Shown: positions 1 through 9,094 of the stretch, piece after piece
Layout of the letters: each line of letters starts with the position of its first letter
How positions within the stretch are numbered: position 1 is the first letter of the stretch
DNA from: Aradus depressus
Lineage: Eukaryota; Arthropoda; Insecta; Hemiptera; Aradidae
NCBI GenBank assembly: GCA_963662175.1
Contig: OY759224.1
Span: forward strand, 24,189,489 to 24,253,488
DNA: 64,000 bases
Direction: 5' to 3'
The notes under the pieces: generated by a model
The model's database searches: none
What the model was told of the DNA's origin: nothing
The model's input: the letters and a program-made list of their open reading frames with translations, nothing else
Made by a program: the position numbers and the translations under genes

Positions 1-60
1 TGCTATATTGTCATATTTATACCGGTGCACTTTATATCGGTACACTTTATGTGTATATTT
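1..60. repeat. Tandem 15-mer repeat, partial at window edge
   Basis: The window opens inside a short tandem repeat of a unit like CACTTTATATCGGTA. The same preamble (TGCTATATTGTCATATTTATA) followed by the same 15-mers occurs near 10313-10450, so this is the edge of a dispersed repeat. No coding potential. Confidence 0.7.
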
Positions 61-573
61 GATAAAGTTAGACTTGTTCTTTGTTTTATTGACATCAATT
101 TGTTGAACTTCGATGCACCAATCTTACTGAAAATAGTCCTATTGGAAAGTTTCGTGTAGCTCCAATTTCCTCATATTTCTAAGATCAATATTTTTTATAG
201 CACCTATTTTACATAATTTATACAAATCGAGGGATCAAACAATTTAAATGTTGATAAAACGTGACCAGCCATGACAGTCGTGTAATTCATAGCTTACTAT
301 CAAAGAAAATAAGACTTATGAGATCTTCAATCTGTTATTCCCTTCTTCTGAAAATTTCACTTCTAATGGACAAATTTCAATTTTCATGGAAATATAAGGT
401 ACCTATGGGAAATAAAAATGGGGATTTACTGCAAGTTGGTATTAGTCATACTGTTTACTTTTTCTATTATTTGCTAAGATGTTTATAAACAAGTGTTTTA
501 GTTATCCTTTTATATTTAGTACAAAACATTTGACTAAAGTGTTAACAACCTTTTTTTCTAAATAATTTTTAAA
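61..573. other. AT-rich DNA without recognisable gene
   Basis: No ORF with recognisable domains, no repeat shared elsewhere in the window. The short open frame at 261-488 has no recognisable composition and no splice support. Confidence 0.5.
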
Positions 574-791
574 ATGGAAAGTTTTGTGCCGAATAAAGTG
601 CATTTGCGGGAAGTGATGTTGCATTATTTTCTTTCTAAAGAAACTGCAGCATAAACCTACGTTGACTATTGGAAGTCTATAATGAACATGTTCCTTCTCA
701 AAACACTTGCGAAAGGTGGTTTAAGAGATTCAAAAACAATGAATTTGATGTCAAGAATAAGGAACGTCCAGGGCAGCCAAAACAATTTGAG
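574..791 (+). pseudogene. mariner transposase N-terminal remnant
   Basis: From the ATG at 574 the frame reads a helix-turn-helix start containing HLREVMLHYFLSKETAA, typical of the mariner transposase N-terminus. It hits a stop and changes frame, then resumes as VYNEHVPSQNTCERWF and RWFKRFKNNEFDVKNKERPG, the linker and second HTH of mariner. The catalytic DDD region is absent; similarity ends at about 791, just before the Jockey-associated insertion. Dead fossil. Subfamily (mellifera/irritans-like) is a guess. Confidence 0.85.
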
Positions 792-871
792 TGTTAACAA
801 CTCTCGAAAAATAGATTTAAATCAAATTATGTATGTCTGTAAATATTAGGTTTAATATTTTAATTATAATA

Positions 872-1252
872 ATGGCGGTGTCATCGGCGTATGTAGCTGT
901 CATTGTGTGGATGGAGGTGGGCATGTCAGATGTGTATATTGTATATAATAAAGGAGCTAAGACAGAACCCTGCGGTACACCCGCCAATATGGGTCTTATT
1001 GAGGAGATAGCAGAGCCCTGACGGACGGCGAAGTATCTGTTTGTTAGATATGAATGAATGATTAAATAATATGTGTGAGGAAGCAACGGTCTCAATTTAT
1101 AAAGAAGTCCCGCGTGCCAAACTCGGTCAAAAGCCTGACTTACATCAAGGAACGCCCCCGTTGCATAAAACTTTCTTTCTAGGGCAGACGCCACGTAATC
1201 CACAACCCTGTGTAACTGGTGTATTGTGGAGTGTTCTGAGCGGAAGCCAAAC
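872..1252 (-). pseudogene. Inverted Jockey RT fragment at 5' side of full element
   Basis: This stretch is the reverse complement of about 4550-4932 of the adjacent Jockey element, with no difference seen by eye. On the minus strand it encodes RT motifs from QFGFRSEHST-type sequence to YADDTAI. It contains no independent gene. It lies between a 12-bp motif AATTATAATAAT at 862-873 and the presumed 5' end of the element. The same 12-mer follows the element's poly-A tail at 5946-5957, which suggests the inverted piece and the full element were inserted together. Confidence 0.85.
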
Positions 1253-1590
1253 CAGATTATTAAGGTTATAGTTGGGTTTCGTGCCAATGTTATTTTTCGG
1301 TTATTTCTCTACAATGTTTTCATTAAAATAAGTTTTCTAAATGTATTAATAAGAACAGCTGTGATATTGATATAGTAAACATCATTTTTTTTGTGCTCTT
1401 CAATATTTTTGTTAAAAAAGTATATTCTGTTTGTTTAAATTTGTTTAAAATCTTATCTTATTTTTGGTTTGAGTTGTTTTGTTTTGTTTAAGAACTTTTT
1501 CATAATGCAAGTCAAAACATCGTAAGCTAGCTGATTTTTATTTATTTTATTTATTTTTTTTTTTATTATTATTTTCTTTTATTTCATTTA

Positions 1591-2904
1591 ATGGCAACCA
1601 TTGAGGAAAAGAAAGAAGTCAACAATGCTGTGCCAGTAATCACACCGTGGCAAAAAGCATTTTCCAGAAAGAGGTCCGCTATAGAAAATAGAGACCCAAG
1701 GAAAATCGCTCGTCCTGCAGACACCATTCCTGTAAGTAACCCTTACACTCCATTAGCAACAAAAGATGACAACATGGAGACAGTAAAGGAAACTTTCGAG
1801 AAACCTCCTCCTATTTTCATTAAAGATGAAGTGACCAGTTGCAAGCACTTCATTGAAGAATTAATTAAAACTTCTGGGCCCGATTCCTTCATATTGAAAG
1901 CCACGACAAGAGGGATTACCTTATATCCCACGAAGCCCGAACACTATAGGGCATTCATCCATCTTCTCGATAACCATAAAGTTGAGTATCACACTTATCA
2001 ACTGAAGTCGGAAAAGGTGCCGAGGGTGGTAGTTCGTGGCCTTCATCCTTCGTCCGACAAGGAGGAGATCATCGCAGCCTTCAGTGAGAAGGGTTATCAG
2101 GTGAAAGGAGTCATGAATGTCTACAAGAAATCATGGCTCCAACAAGACCCCAGTGTGCCCGACTCCGCTCCAATCAATGTCCCCCTCCCACTATTTTTTA
2201 TCGACATAGAACCGAAGACATTTAACGAAAATATCTTTGATATTAAATCTTTACTGTACTGCAAAGTGACAGTAGAGGAACCCTATAGAACAAGGTCTAT
2301 AGTCCAGTGCAAAAGATGTCAGTCGTACGGACACACCCAATCATTTTGCAGACTGCGCCATAAGTGCGTGCGGTGCGGTCAGGACCATGTCTCTGGTACA
2401 TGCCAGAAACCAAGAACCACTGCAGCCACATGTGCCAACTGCAAGGGCTCTCACCCTGCCAACTACAGGGGGTGCATTGTCTACCAAGAACTTCGAAATC
2501 GACGGACAATTTCTTCTCCTCCAGTAGACAACAAGAGGTTTACGCCGCCGATGAATTCAACAGCTTTTTCCGTCATGCCTCAAAGGACTCAACCAACTCC
2601 GGCGACTCATCCTGCAGCGACTGGGCGGCCACATGTCAGTGCCTTCCGTCCACCACCCGCTACAGAAAGGAAATCCAGCTACGCAGATTCCCTTCGACGT
2701 CAGAGAACTTCTGGACTGGACAGATCCGATCCTCCGTCAGGGGGCATGGGAGAGGAAGGGTCCCAGTGGTCACCTCCTAATAATGGTATCCCTCCACATT
2801 TTAATAACTTTTTATCAAGTCTACAAACTATCATCCAGCCCCTTGTCACCCTCCTTTCACAGTTATCACAAATGACACAACTCTTCACACAGTATGCACA
2901 CTAA
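1591..2904 (+). CDS. Jockey ORF1, gag-like nucleic-acid-binding protein
   Basis: A 437-codon ORF starting at the first ATG after the 5' UTR. The centre carries a pre-C2HC region (VRGLHPSSDKEEIIAAFSEK), followed at about residues 239-290 by three retroviral-type zinc knuckles: CKRCQSYGHTQSFC, CVRCGQDHVSGTC and CANCKGSHPANYRGC. This is the standard arrangement of Jockey-clade Gag proteins, which bind element RNA and form RNPs. The N-terminus is basic and probably disordered; the C-terminus is Pro/Ser rich. The stop overlaps the ORF2 start by 11 nt in a different frame, so ORF2 is probably reached by reinitiation or termination-coupled translation, as proposed for other LINEs. Length is normal for the clade. 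Confidence 0.9.
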   Translation: MATIEEKKEVNNAVPVITPWQKAFSRKRSAIENRDPRKIARPADTIPVSNPYTPLATKDDNMETVKETFEKPPPIFIKDEVTSCKHFIEELIKTSGPDSFILKATTRGITLYPTKPEHYRAFIHLLDNHKVEYHTYQLKSEKVPRVVVRGLHPSSDKEEIIAAFSEKGYQVKGVMNVYKKSWLQQDPSVPDSAPINVPLPLFFIDIEPKTFNENIFDIKSLLYCKVTVEEPYRTRSIVQCKRCQSYGHTQSFCRLRHKCVRCGQDHVSGTCQKPRTTAATCANCKGSHPANYRGCIVYQELRNRRTISSPPVDNKRFTPPMNSTAFSVMPQRTQPTPATHPAATGRPHVSAFRPPPATERKSSYADSLRRQRTSGLDRSDPPSGGMGEEGSQWSPPNNGIPPHFNNFLSSLQTIIQPLVTLLSQLSQMTQLFTQYAH

Positions 2905-5602
2905 TTCACTCACCATTGGTTCCTTGTCAGTTCTTCTGTGGAATGCGAACGGACTTATACAACATAAAAACGAACTGGACATACTTCTACATGACAGACG
3001 GATTGACGTTGCCCTAATCTCTGAAACCCACCTGACGTCCAAATCAAAATTGTCTTTCCGGAACTATACTATACATCGAGCTGATCATCCTGACGACACT
3101 AGTCACGGCGGGGCAGCTGTTGTCATAAAGTCCTCACTCACACACTACCCACTTCCGAACGTAACCACACCTCACATCCAGGCAGCAGCTATCACTCTAC
3201 ATACACGACACAAAAAGATTAACCTTGTTGCCGTTTATTGCCCTCCGAGGTTCGCCATAGCTCCTGCTACATTTTCAGCATTTTTCCGGAAATGGGGACC
3301 CTGTTTCATTGCCGGTGGAGACTACAATGCTAAACACCAGCAATGGGGCTCGCGGCTCTGTACACCGAGGGGAAGGAGTCTCAATACTACAATCAACAAT
3401 GACAACTTACAAACCACTTCACCGAGTACACCAACATACTGGCCAACTTCAAGACGCAAATTACCAGACCTACTTGACTTTTTTGTACACAAAGGTTTAA
3501 GAGGTATGCCATCATCTGTGAGCACCACGACCGACCTCTCTTCGGATCATTCACCGGTGTTTTTAAACGTCTGGGCGGGGCCGTCTCAAAAGGAGAGTAA
3601 ACCGACGCTAACTCCAGGACTGATGGACTGGGAGTTATTCAGGGAAACCTTAAACGCTAAGCTCTCTGTACCATATTCCCTAAAGACAGAGGAGGAGCTA
3701 GAGCAGGCAGTGGAGTTCTACACATGTAGTGTTCAGGAAGCCGCATGGTCTTCATCATTTCCCTCAAAGCTGGCTTCCAGGCAAGATCTACCGGCTTACC
3801 CAGAGTACATTCGCAGATTGATCAGGGAGAAGCGGAGAGCACGGCAGATATGGCAATCCTCCAGACTACCGACTGACAAACAGATATACAATCGACTGAA
3901 TAACAAACTGAAGACGGAAATTAAACTATTTCGAAAAGCTAAATTTGATACTTACTTCTCCAACTTGAATGCTGAAAGTGGCAGTCTCTGGCGAAAAACT
4001 CGTCGGGTGCTGCGTCAACCAGCAACGTCAGTACCTCTGCGATATGACAATGACTCATGGGCCATAACAGACGAGGAGAAAGCAGAGCGCTTCGCCTCCC
4101 ATCTCACACAAACCTTCACACCTCATCCAGACATGCATGATTTAACACATGAAACACATGTCTCACAAACACTACATATCCCATTACCCCTTTCACTCCC
4201 TCCCAAATCATTCACACCTTCTGAAGTCGCATTTGAAATTCAACACCTCCCCAAAAAGAAGTCCCCAGGGTATGACCTCATTACGGCTGAAGTTCTCAAG
4301 GAATTACCTCGGAAAGCTGTCGTGTTCCTGACAACCCTGTTTAACTGCATACTACGCACAACACGCTTTCCAATTCAATGGAAACTCTCACACATTCTTA
4401 TGATACTAAAATCAAAGAAGCCAGAACACTCTCCTTCCTCCTACCGACCTATCAGTCTTCTTCCACTATGTTCTAAACTCTTCGAAAAATTACTATACAA
4501 AAGGCTCATAACTATTCTTTCCAGTCAGCAAACACTTCCTCATCATCAGTTTGGCTTCCGCTCAGAACACTCCACAATACACCAGTTACACAGGGTTGTG
4601 GATTACGTGGCGTCTGCCCTAGAAAGAAAGTTTTATGCAACGGGGGCGTTCCTTGATGTAAGTCAGGCTTTTGACCGAGTTTGGCACGCGGGACTTCTTT
4701 ATAAATTGAGACCGTTGCTTCCTCACACATATTATTTAATCATTCATTCATATCTAACAAACAGATACTTCGCCGTCCGTCAGGGCTCTGCTATCTCCTC
4801 AATAAGACCCATATTGGCGGGTGTACCGCAGGGTTCTGTCTTAGCTCCTTTATTATATACAATATACACATCTGACATGCCCACCTCCATCCACACAATG
4901 ACAGCTACATACGCCGATGACACCGCCATCTTAGCTGCTGCTGACCTTCACATACACGCCTCATTTACACTACAACACCATCTCACACAAATTGAAAACT
5001 GGTGCAACACATGGAAAATCAAACTAAATACAGAAAAATCACAGCACATCACATTTACACTTCGACGAGAAACATGCCCCCCCGTTTTCATCTACGACAA
5101 GCCCCTCCCTCAAACTAATACTGTACGATACCTAGGACTGACATTGGATCGAAGACTGACATGGAATCCTCACACACGTCTCACACGAAACACGCTGAAC
5201 CGTCGACTCAAAATACTCTACGGACTTCTAAATAGACGATCAAAATTAGACATGACACAAAAACGGAACTGTTATACTTACTTACTTAGACCATTATGGA
5301 CATACGGATCACAGATATACGGTTCAGCAAAACCATCCAACATCAAACGAATTCAGGCATTTCAGTCTAAAACCCTCAGACTGATAACACAATGCCCCCC
5401 ATACATAAACAACAGAACACTTCATAACGATCTTATGATACACACAGTACCCGACACAATACAAACTATTTACATACGTTTTTTTAGAAAACTTTACACA
5501 CATACAAATCCAGAAATACGTACTTTATCTTCACAACACTTACCACAAAACCCCCCACGAAGGTTGAAGAGGAGGTGGAACCGCGACTTACTGCCACCTT
5601 AA
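2894..5602 (+). CDS. Jockey ORF2, AP endonuclease plus reverse transcriptase
   Basis: A 902-codon intact ORF. The N-terminal about 230 residues form an APE-type endonuclease: LLWNANGL at the start, LISETHL, GGDYNAKH and SDHSPV near the end of the domain. The RT lies around residues 440-720: KKKSPGYDLITAEVL, SYRPISLLPLCSKLFEKLL, GFRSEHST, LDVSQAFDRVWH (catalytic Asp region), GVPQGSVLAPLLY and YADDTAIL (catalytic YADD at about residue 672), then VRYLGLTLDRRLTW. The end (RRLKRRWNRDLLPP) matches the Jockey C-terminus, with no RNase H. This is the enzyme that nicks target DNA and primes reverse transcription. No stop or frameshift is present. The frame overlaps ORF1 by 11 nt. Confidence 0.93.
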   Translation: MHTNSLTIGSLSVLLWNANGLIQHKNELDILLHDRRIDVALISETHLTSKSKLSFRNYTIHRADHPDDTSHGGAAVVIKSSLTHYPLPNVTTPHIQAAAITLHTRHKKINLVAVYCPPRFAIAPATFSAFFRKWGPCFIAGGDYNAKHQQWGSRLCTPRGRSLNTTINNDNLQTTSPSTPTYWPTSRRKLPDLLDFFVHKGLRGMPSSVSTTTDLSSDHSPVFLNVWAGPSQKESKPTLTPGLMDWELFRETLNAKLSVPYSLKTEEELEQAVEFYTCSVQEAAWSSSFPSKLASRQDLPAYPEYIRRLIREKRRARQIWQSSRLPTDKQIYNRLNNKLKTEIKLFRKAKFDTYFSNLNAESGSLWRKTRRVLRQPATSVPLRYDNDSWAITDEEKAERFASHLTQTFTPHPDMHDLTHETHVSQTLHIPLPLSLPPKSFTPSEVAFEIQHLPKKKSPGYDLITAEVLKELPRKAVVFLTTLFNCILRTTRFPIQWKLSHILMILKSKKPEHSPSSYRPISLLPLCSKLFEKLLYKRLITILSSQQTLPHHQFGFRSEHSTIHQLHRVVDYVASALERKFYATGAFLDVSQAFDRVWHAGLLYKLRPLLPHTYYLIIHSYLTNRYFAVRQGSAISSIRPILAGVPQGSVLAPLLYTIYTSDMPTSIHTMTATYADDTAILAAADLHIHASFTLQHHLTQIENWCNTWKIKLNTEKSQHITFTLRRETCPPVFIYDKPLPQTNTVRYLGLTLDRRLTWNPHTRLTRNTLNRRLKILYGLLNRRSKLDMTQKRNCYTYLLRPLWTYGSQIYGSAKPSNIKRIQAFQSKTLRLITQCPPYINNRTLHNDLMIHTVPDTIQTIYIRFFRKLYTHTNPEIRTLSSQHLPQNPPRRLKRRWNRDLLPP

Positions 5603-5947
5603 TTCCTATTCGTTCTTAATATTTTTATTTTTTTTTTTATTCTTTTACATTATTTTCCTTCAGTTTTACCATCTCTCTCACCCATTCCATCAAAGTTGTC
5701 TTTCACTTCCTTTTTATTTATTTATTTTTTTTTTTTAATTATTATTATTTATTTATTTTTTTATTTTTCCCTTGTCCTTATAATTAATATAAATTTTCGT
5801 CCCGAGGACCTACCACTGGGTGGCCTTCCTCTCACATGCCATTCACGCCAACGTCTCCATACCTACCAACATAGATGCTGGTTGTTGCCCCCTAGCAACA
5901 GTTGCATCTTTATGAATAAAAGCCAAAAAAAAAAAAAAAAAAAAAAA

Positions 5948-6549
5948 TTATAATAATATTTTTTTTGGTAGCAATATTATTTCTCTTTATTTTTTGTTAT
6001 AAAACATTTTAAGTCCTGTTTCTCTCATTTTGTTTACCTAATGTTTTATTTCTAGTACATATATATACATTTTGGCTGTTTAATATCTCTAAGTCATGAT
6101 ATATTTCTCTTTATGATTCTTTTTGTATTTTTCCTATTTGTCTAAATTAACTTAGTATCTTAGTTTTTATTATTTACAGTATTCATTTTTCAACTATTAC
6201 TTGTATAAATATTATCTGTATTTTAGAATTTCACCATATTTATAGTAAAATTCATTTTTCTCATCATTATTATTTCTCAATGGTCACTTATGTCAACTTG
6301 GTAATATTCCATTAATTACAAAACTTTATATTTATAGTCTATAATTATTTATTTACCCTCCCTATTTCGTATTACTACATAAAGTAATTTCAACTAATTT
6401 AGTTTATTTTCTGTAATTAATGTTTTTTTTTCTCCTATCAAAAGGATCCTTTTATTTCATTTTACTATATTATTTTTTTAAATTATAATTATTGTTGTTA
6501 TTAGGACTATTTTTTTATTTATAATTACTACTTGTGTATCTATTTTAAA

Positions 6550-6596
<47 letters not shown>

Positions 6597-7140
6597 CTAT
6601 TTTTCGAGAAAACGTACTTAACAAAAATCTCAAAAAAGTTTTCAATAGTTACTATTGAAAATAAAAAATGGGAATTTTAAAAATTGATTTTTTCATCGAT
6701 TGTACTACAATCAAGTTGACATCTTCTGTAGATTTTTTTTTATTAATTTTTATTTCATCTTTTAATATATAAATTTGAGAGTTGACTATGAATAGCTGCA
6801 ATTTTTCAATGTTATTTTTGAAATATTTACCACTAAAAATGTGTATGCAACATTTCAAAAATGTATTTATTTACTTTTTTTTTAATTAATTCTTATTTAA
6901 ATTAAAGCTTTTATTTTCTGTTCTATTTTAATATATTATTATTATTTCTTATAGTATATTCAACTTAATTATTGTTATTCTTCCAGAGAGATAATTTAAA
7001 TCCATCTCAATGTATTGACCTTTTTTCTTTTATACTTATTATTTATTTGAATAAGTATACTTAACAAATTATATATTTGGTTCAGTCCAATCAATAAAGA
7101 TTATTTTTATTATAAAAATATATATATTTTATACAGTATG
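5948..7140. other. AT-rich DNA with a TA microsatellite
   Basis: Very AT-rich, no gene-like ORF. A (TA)n run of about 43 bp lies at 6552-6594. No splice-supported exons were seen. Confidence 0.6.
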
Positions 7141-7199
7141 GCTCTCCAACTGTACAACAGCGTATCTCAGCACATCCTTCAGCTCTCGGACGAAAAATA

Positions 7200-7965
7200 C
7201 TGGGACATCGGATAAAAAAAGTCGTCGGTCAATCACCGCCAATCTACTTCCCCACAACGAATTAACCAATTAACTTTTCGCTCTCCCTCAAAGCCAGTAA
7301 CTAATTACTGTAATAATAAACAGTTGACTTATAGGAGCTCCTAAATCCTCATACTAAATTTTGTTTAGATAAATTCATTATATCGGCAGGTATTATGGTT
7401 TTTGAATTGAGACCCTTTCCCTGAACCCCCCCTTCGTTTTGGCTGATATTGCTGAAATTTGAGAGATTATGTCCTTATTGAGATTTGACTTTAAATATGA
7501 AATTTCATCTTGATACATTAATTACTTCGGCAATTATTGGGGTGCTTCCGTTGTGTCCCATTCTGATCCCTTCCTTCCATTCTGCTGATTATGCTGAAAA
7601 TTATTAAAGTGTCCTTATGGGATTTCGAGTTCATATATAAAATTTGGTATCGATACATTCATTCTGTTGGCAGTTTTAGAGTTTTTATGTTAAGCCTCCC
7701 CCCTAAACACCCCCTTTTCCTTTCGTCGATTTGTCTGAAAAATAATAGGTGTCGTCATTAGAGGGTTCTGGGTTCACATATAAAATTTCGTTTTGGTATA
7801 TTTATTGTATCGTGAGTTATCGAGTCCACAGACAGTTCTTTTTTCATATTTGAAATATAGAGGTCAGAAAACATAAAATTCTATTGAAAACTCGGCATCG
7901 AATTTTTGACAGATTACATAACATCCCCTATACTTCGTATATCTGGGGAAGTAAAACGAGTCTAC
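7200..7965. repeat. Dispersed repeat with internal ~145-bp tandem units
   Basis: About four diverged units of roughly 145 bp (starting near 7355, 7495, 7640 and 7780), each with a phrase like ATCGATACATTCATT followed by a C-rich stretch and then TCTGAAAA. One end has ACGAATTAACCAATTAACTT. The other has ACATAACATCCCCTATACTT followed by a CCCCAG-like end. Shorter copies occur at 14335-14450, 15400-15670, 18495-18660 and 21435-21910. No coding capacity; non-autonomous element of unknown class. Confidence 0.65.
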
Positions 7966-9090
7966 AGTGTCTGGCAACATAGATGAACTTTTTAAATAGT
8001 TTTTTTTTCTTACATTGTGTGTATTTTATTACATTTTTTAACGTACATTATTTTGTGTGTACCATAAAAATATCTATATATAATATCAATAAAATCAAAG
8101 ACGTTTCGGGGAATACTTATTATAAACGTATCTTGTATTCATTTTGTTTAAGTACTCATATATTTTTAAGTATTTATTCATTTCATTTTAATTTTTTAAA
8201 TATTTTGTTATTACTACTAATCATAGATGTGTTAGGCTCGAGTAGTTATAAATCTAATTTATAAGCTATCTTAATGTATAAATTCTTTTGACGTATGCTA
8301 TTACCATGTATTGGTGTAACGGAAATAAATTTATTATTATTATTATTATTATTAATACTCCATCAGTAACAAAAAATATTTTAAATAAAATCAGAACAAA
8401 GATACTGCAAATCATTTTCAGGTTAATTTGTATTTCTGTAAAAAAAATTAAAAATGTTTGAAATAATTAAGTTATGATTAGATAGTTACTGATCAAAAAG
8501 AGATTAGGTAAACAAAACTTAAAAAAGATTTATGGAAACTGTGTAATATATAAGGCAGTTTGATAAATCTTTTTTTTTTTTAACATTTTTATTTAAACAC
8601 GTAAAATGGATAAATAAAATAATTTTTTCCAATAAATAACTACATACTCAAAAATTAGCAATTTAAAACTTCACGATTAAGTACAAAGGTTAAATGTACT
8701 ATATTTATATCTGTCTGACCTCTCACAGATTTCATTATTTTGTGCTATAATATACTAGCCTTCTTTCGAGGTTGTCCTCATCATCAGGCAGTATTATAAA
8801 TATTTTTTTTAACATTATTATTTAAACATGTCAAATAAATAAATAAAATAAGTCTTTCTTAAAAAGATTTTTAGATACCAATTTCCGAAAGTCTGTGATA
8901 TATTGTAAAACGAAACAACTAATGGAACACTAATAAAGCTGCCAAAAAGTTTATTATTGTGAATTCAAAATATTTACAGCTCAGCAATTAATATTTTAAT
9001 TATTTAATGATGAATATTGATAATAAATATTTAAAAAAACATTTAATGAGCACTTAATTGCCCTGGCGGTTAAATAAAAACCTCTCTTCA
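7966..9090. other. AT-rich intergenic DNA
   Basis: No coding feature. Contains an (ATT)n microsatellite at about 8330-8354 and two similar AT-rich stretches (ATTTAAACA...AATAAATAAAATAA) near 8583-8620 and 8813-8850. A hairpin motif at 8764-8787 is listed separately. The segment at about 8232-8275 is similar to 29120-29160. Confidence 0.5.
8764..8787 (-). other. CTGATGA-hairpin-GAAA motif (hammerhead-like core)
   Basis: On the minus strand CTGATGA is followed by one base, a GAGG/CCTC hairpin with an ACAA loop, then GAAA. Similar motifs occur at 10193-10220, 19123-19144 and 33799-33821 (minus), and a degenerate one at 12013-12037 (plus). This resembles the core of hammerhead ribozymes found in Penelope-like elements, but one extra unpaired base sits before stem II and stems I and III are not convincing here. 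Confidence 0.3.
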
Positions 9091-9094
9091 TCAT

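Larger units (their letters stand above)
1253..5947 (+). mobile_element. Full-length Jockey-type non-LTR retrotransposon
   Basis: Two-ORF LINE: 5' UTR (about 1253-1590; exact 5' end inferred from where the inverted fragment stops), ORF1 1591-2904, ORF2 2894-5602, a 3' UTR, and a poly-A run ending at about 5947. Both ORFs are uninterrupted, so the copy may be young or competent. The 3' UTR block 5795-5925 recurs in a 5'-truncated copy at 12607-13155. A T-rich stretch precedes ORF1. AATTATAATAAT flanks the composite on both sides as a likely target site duplication. Confidence 0.88.

Noticed and set aside
1071..1271. 66-codon ORF, with a twin at 4512-4730 on the other strand
   Set aside because: Antisense shadow of the Jockey RT gene; the twin exists only because the RT segment is duplicated in inverted form.
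8764..8787. Calling this a functional hammerhead ribozyme
   Set aside because: Core and stem II fit, but an extra base precedes stem II and no credible stem III/stem I with a cleavage triplet could be drawn; kept only as a motif.
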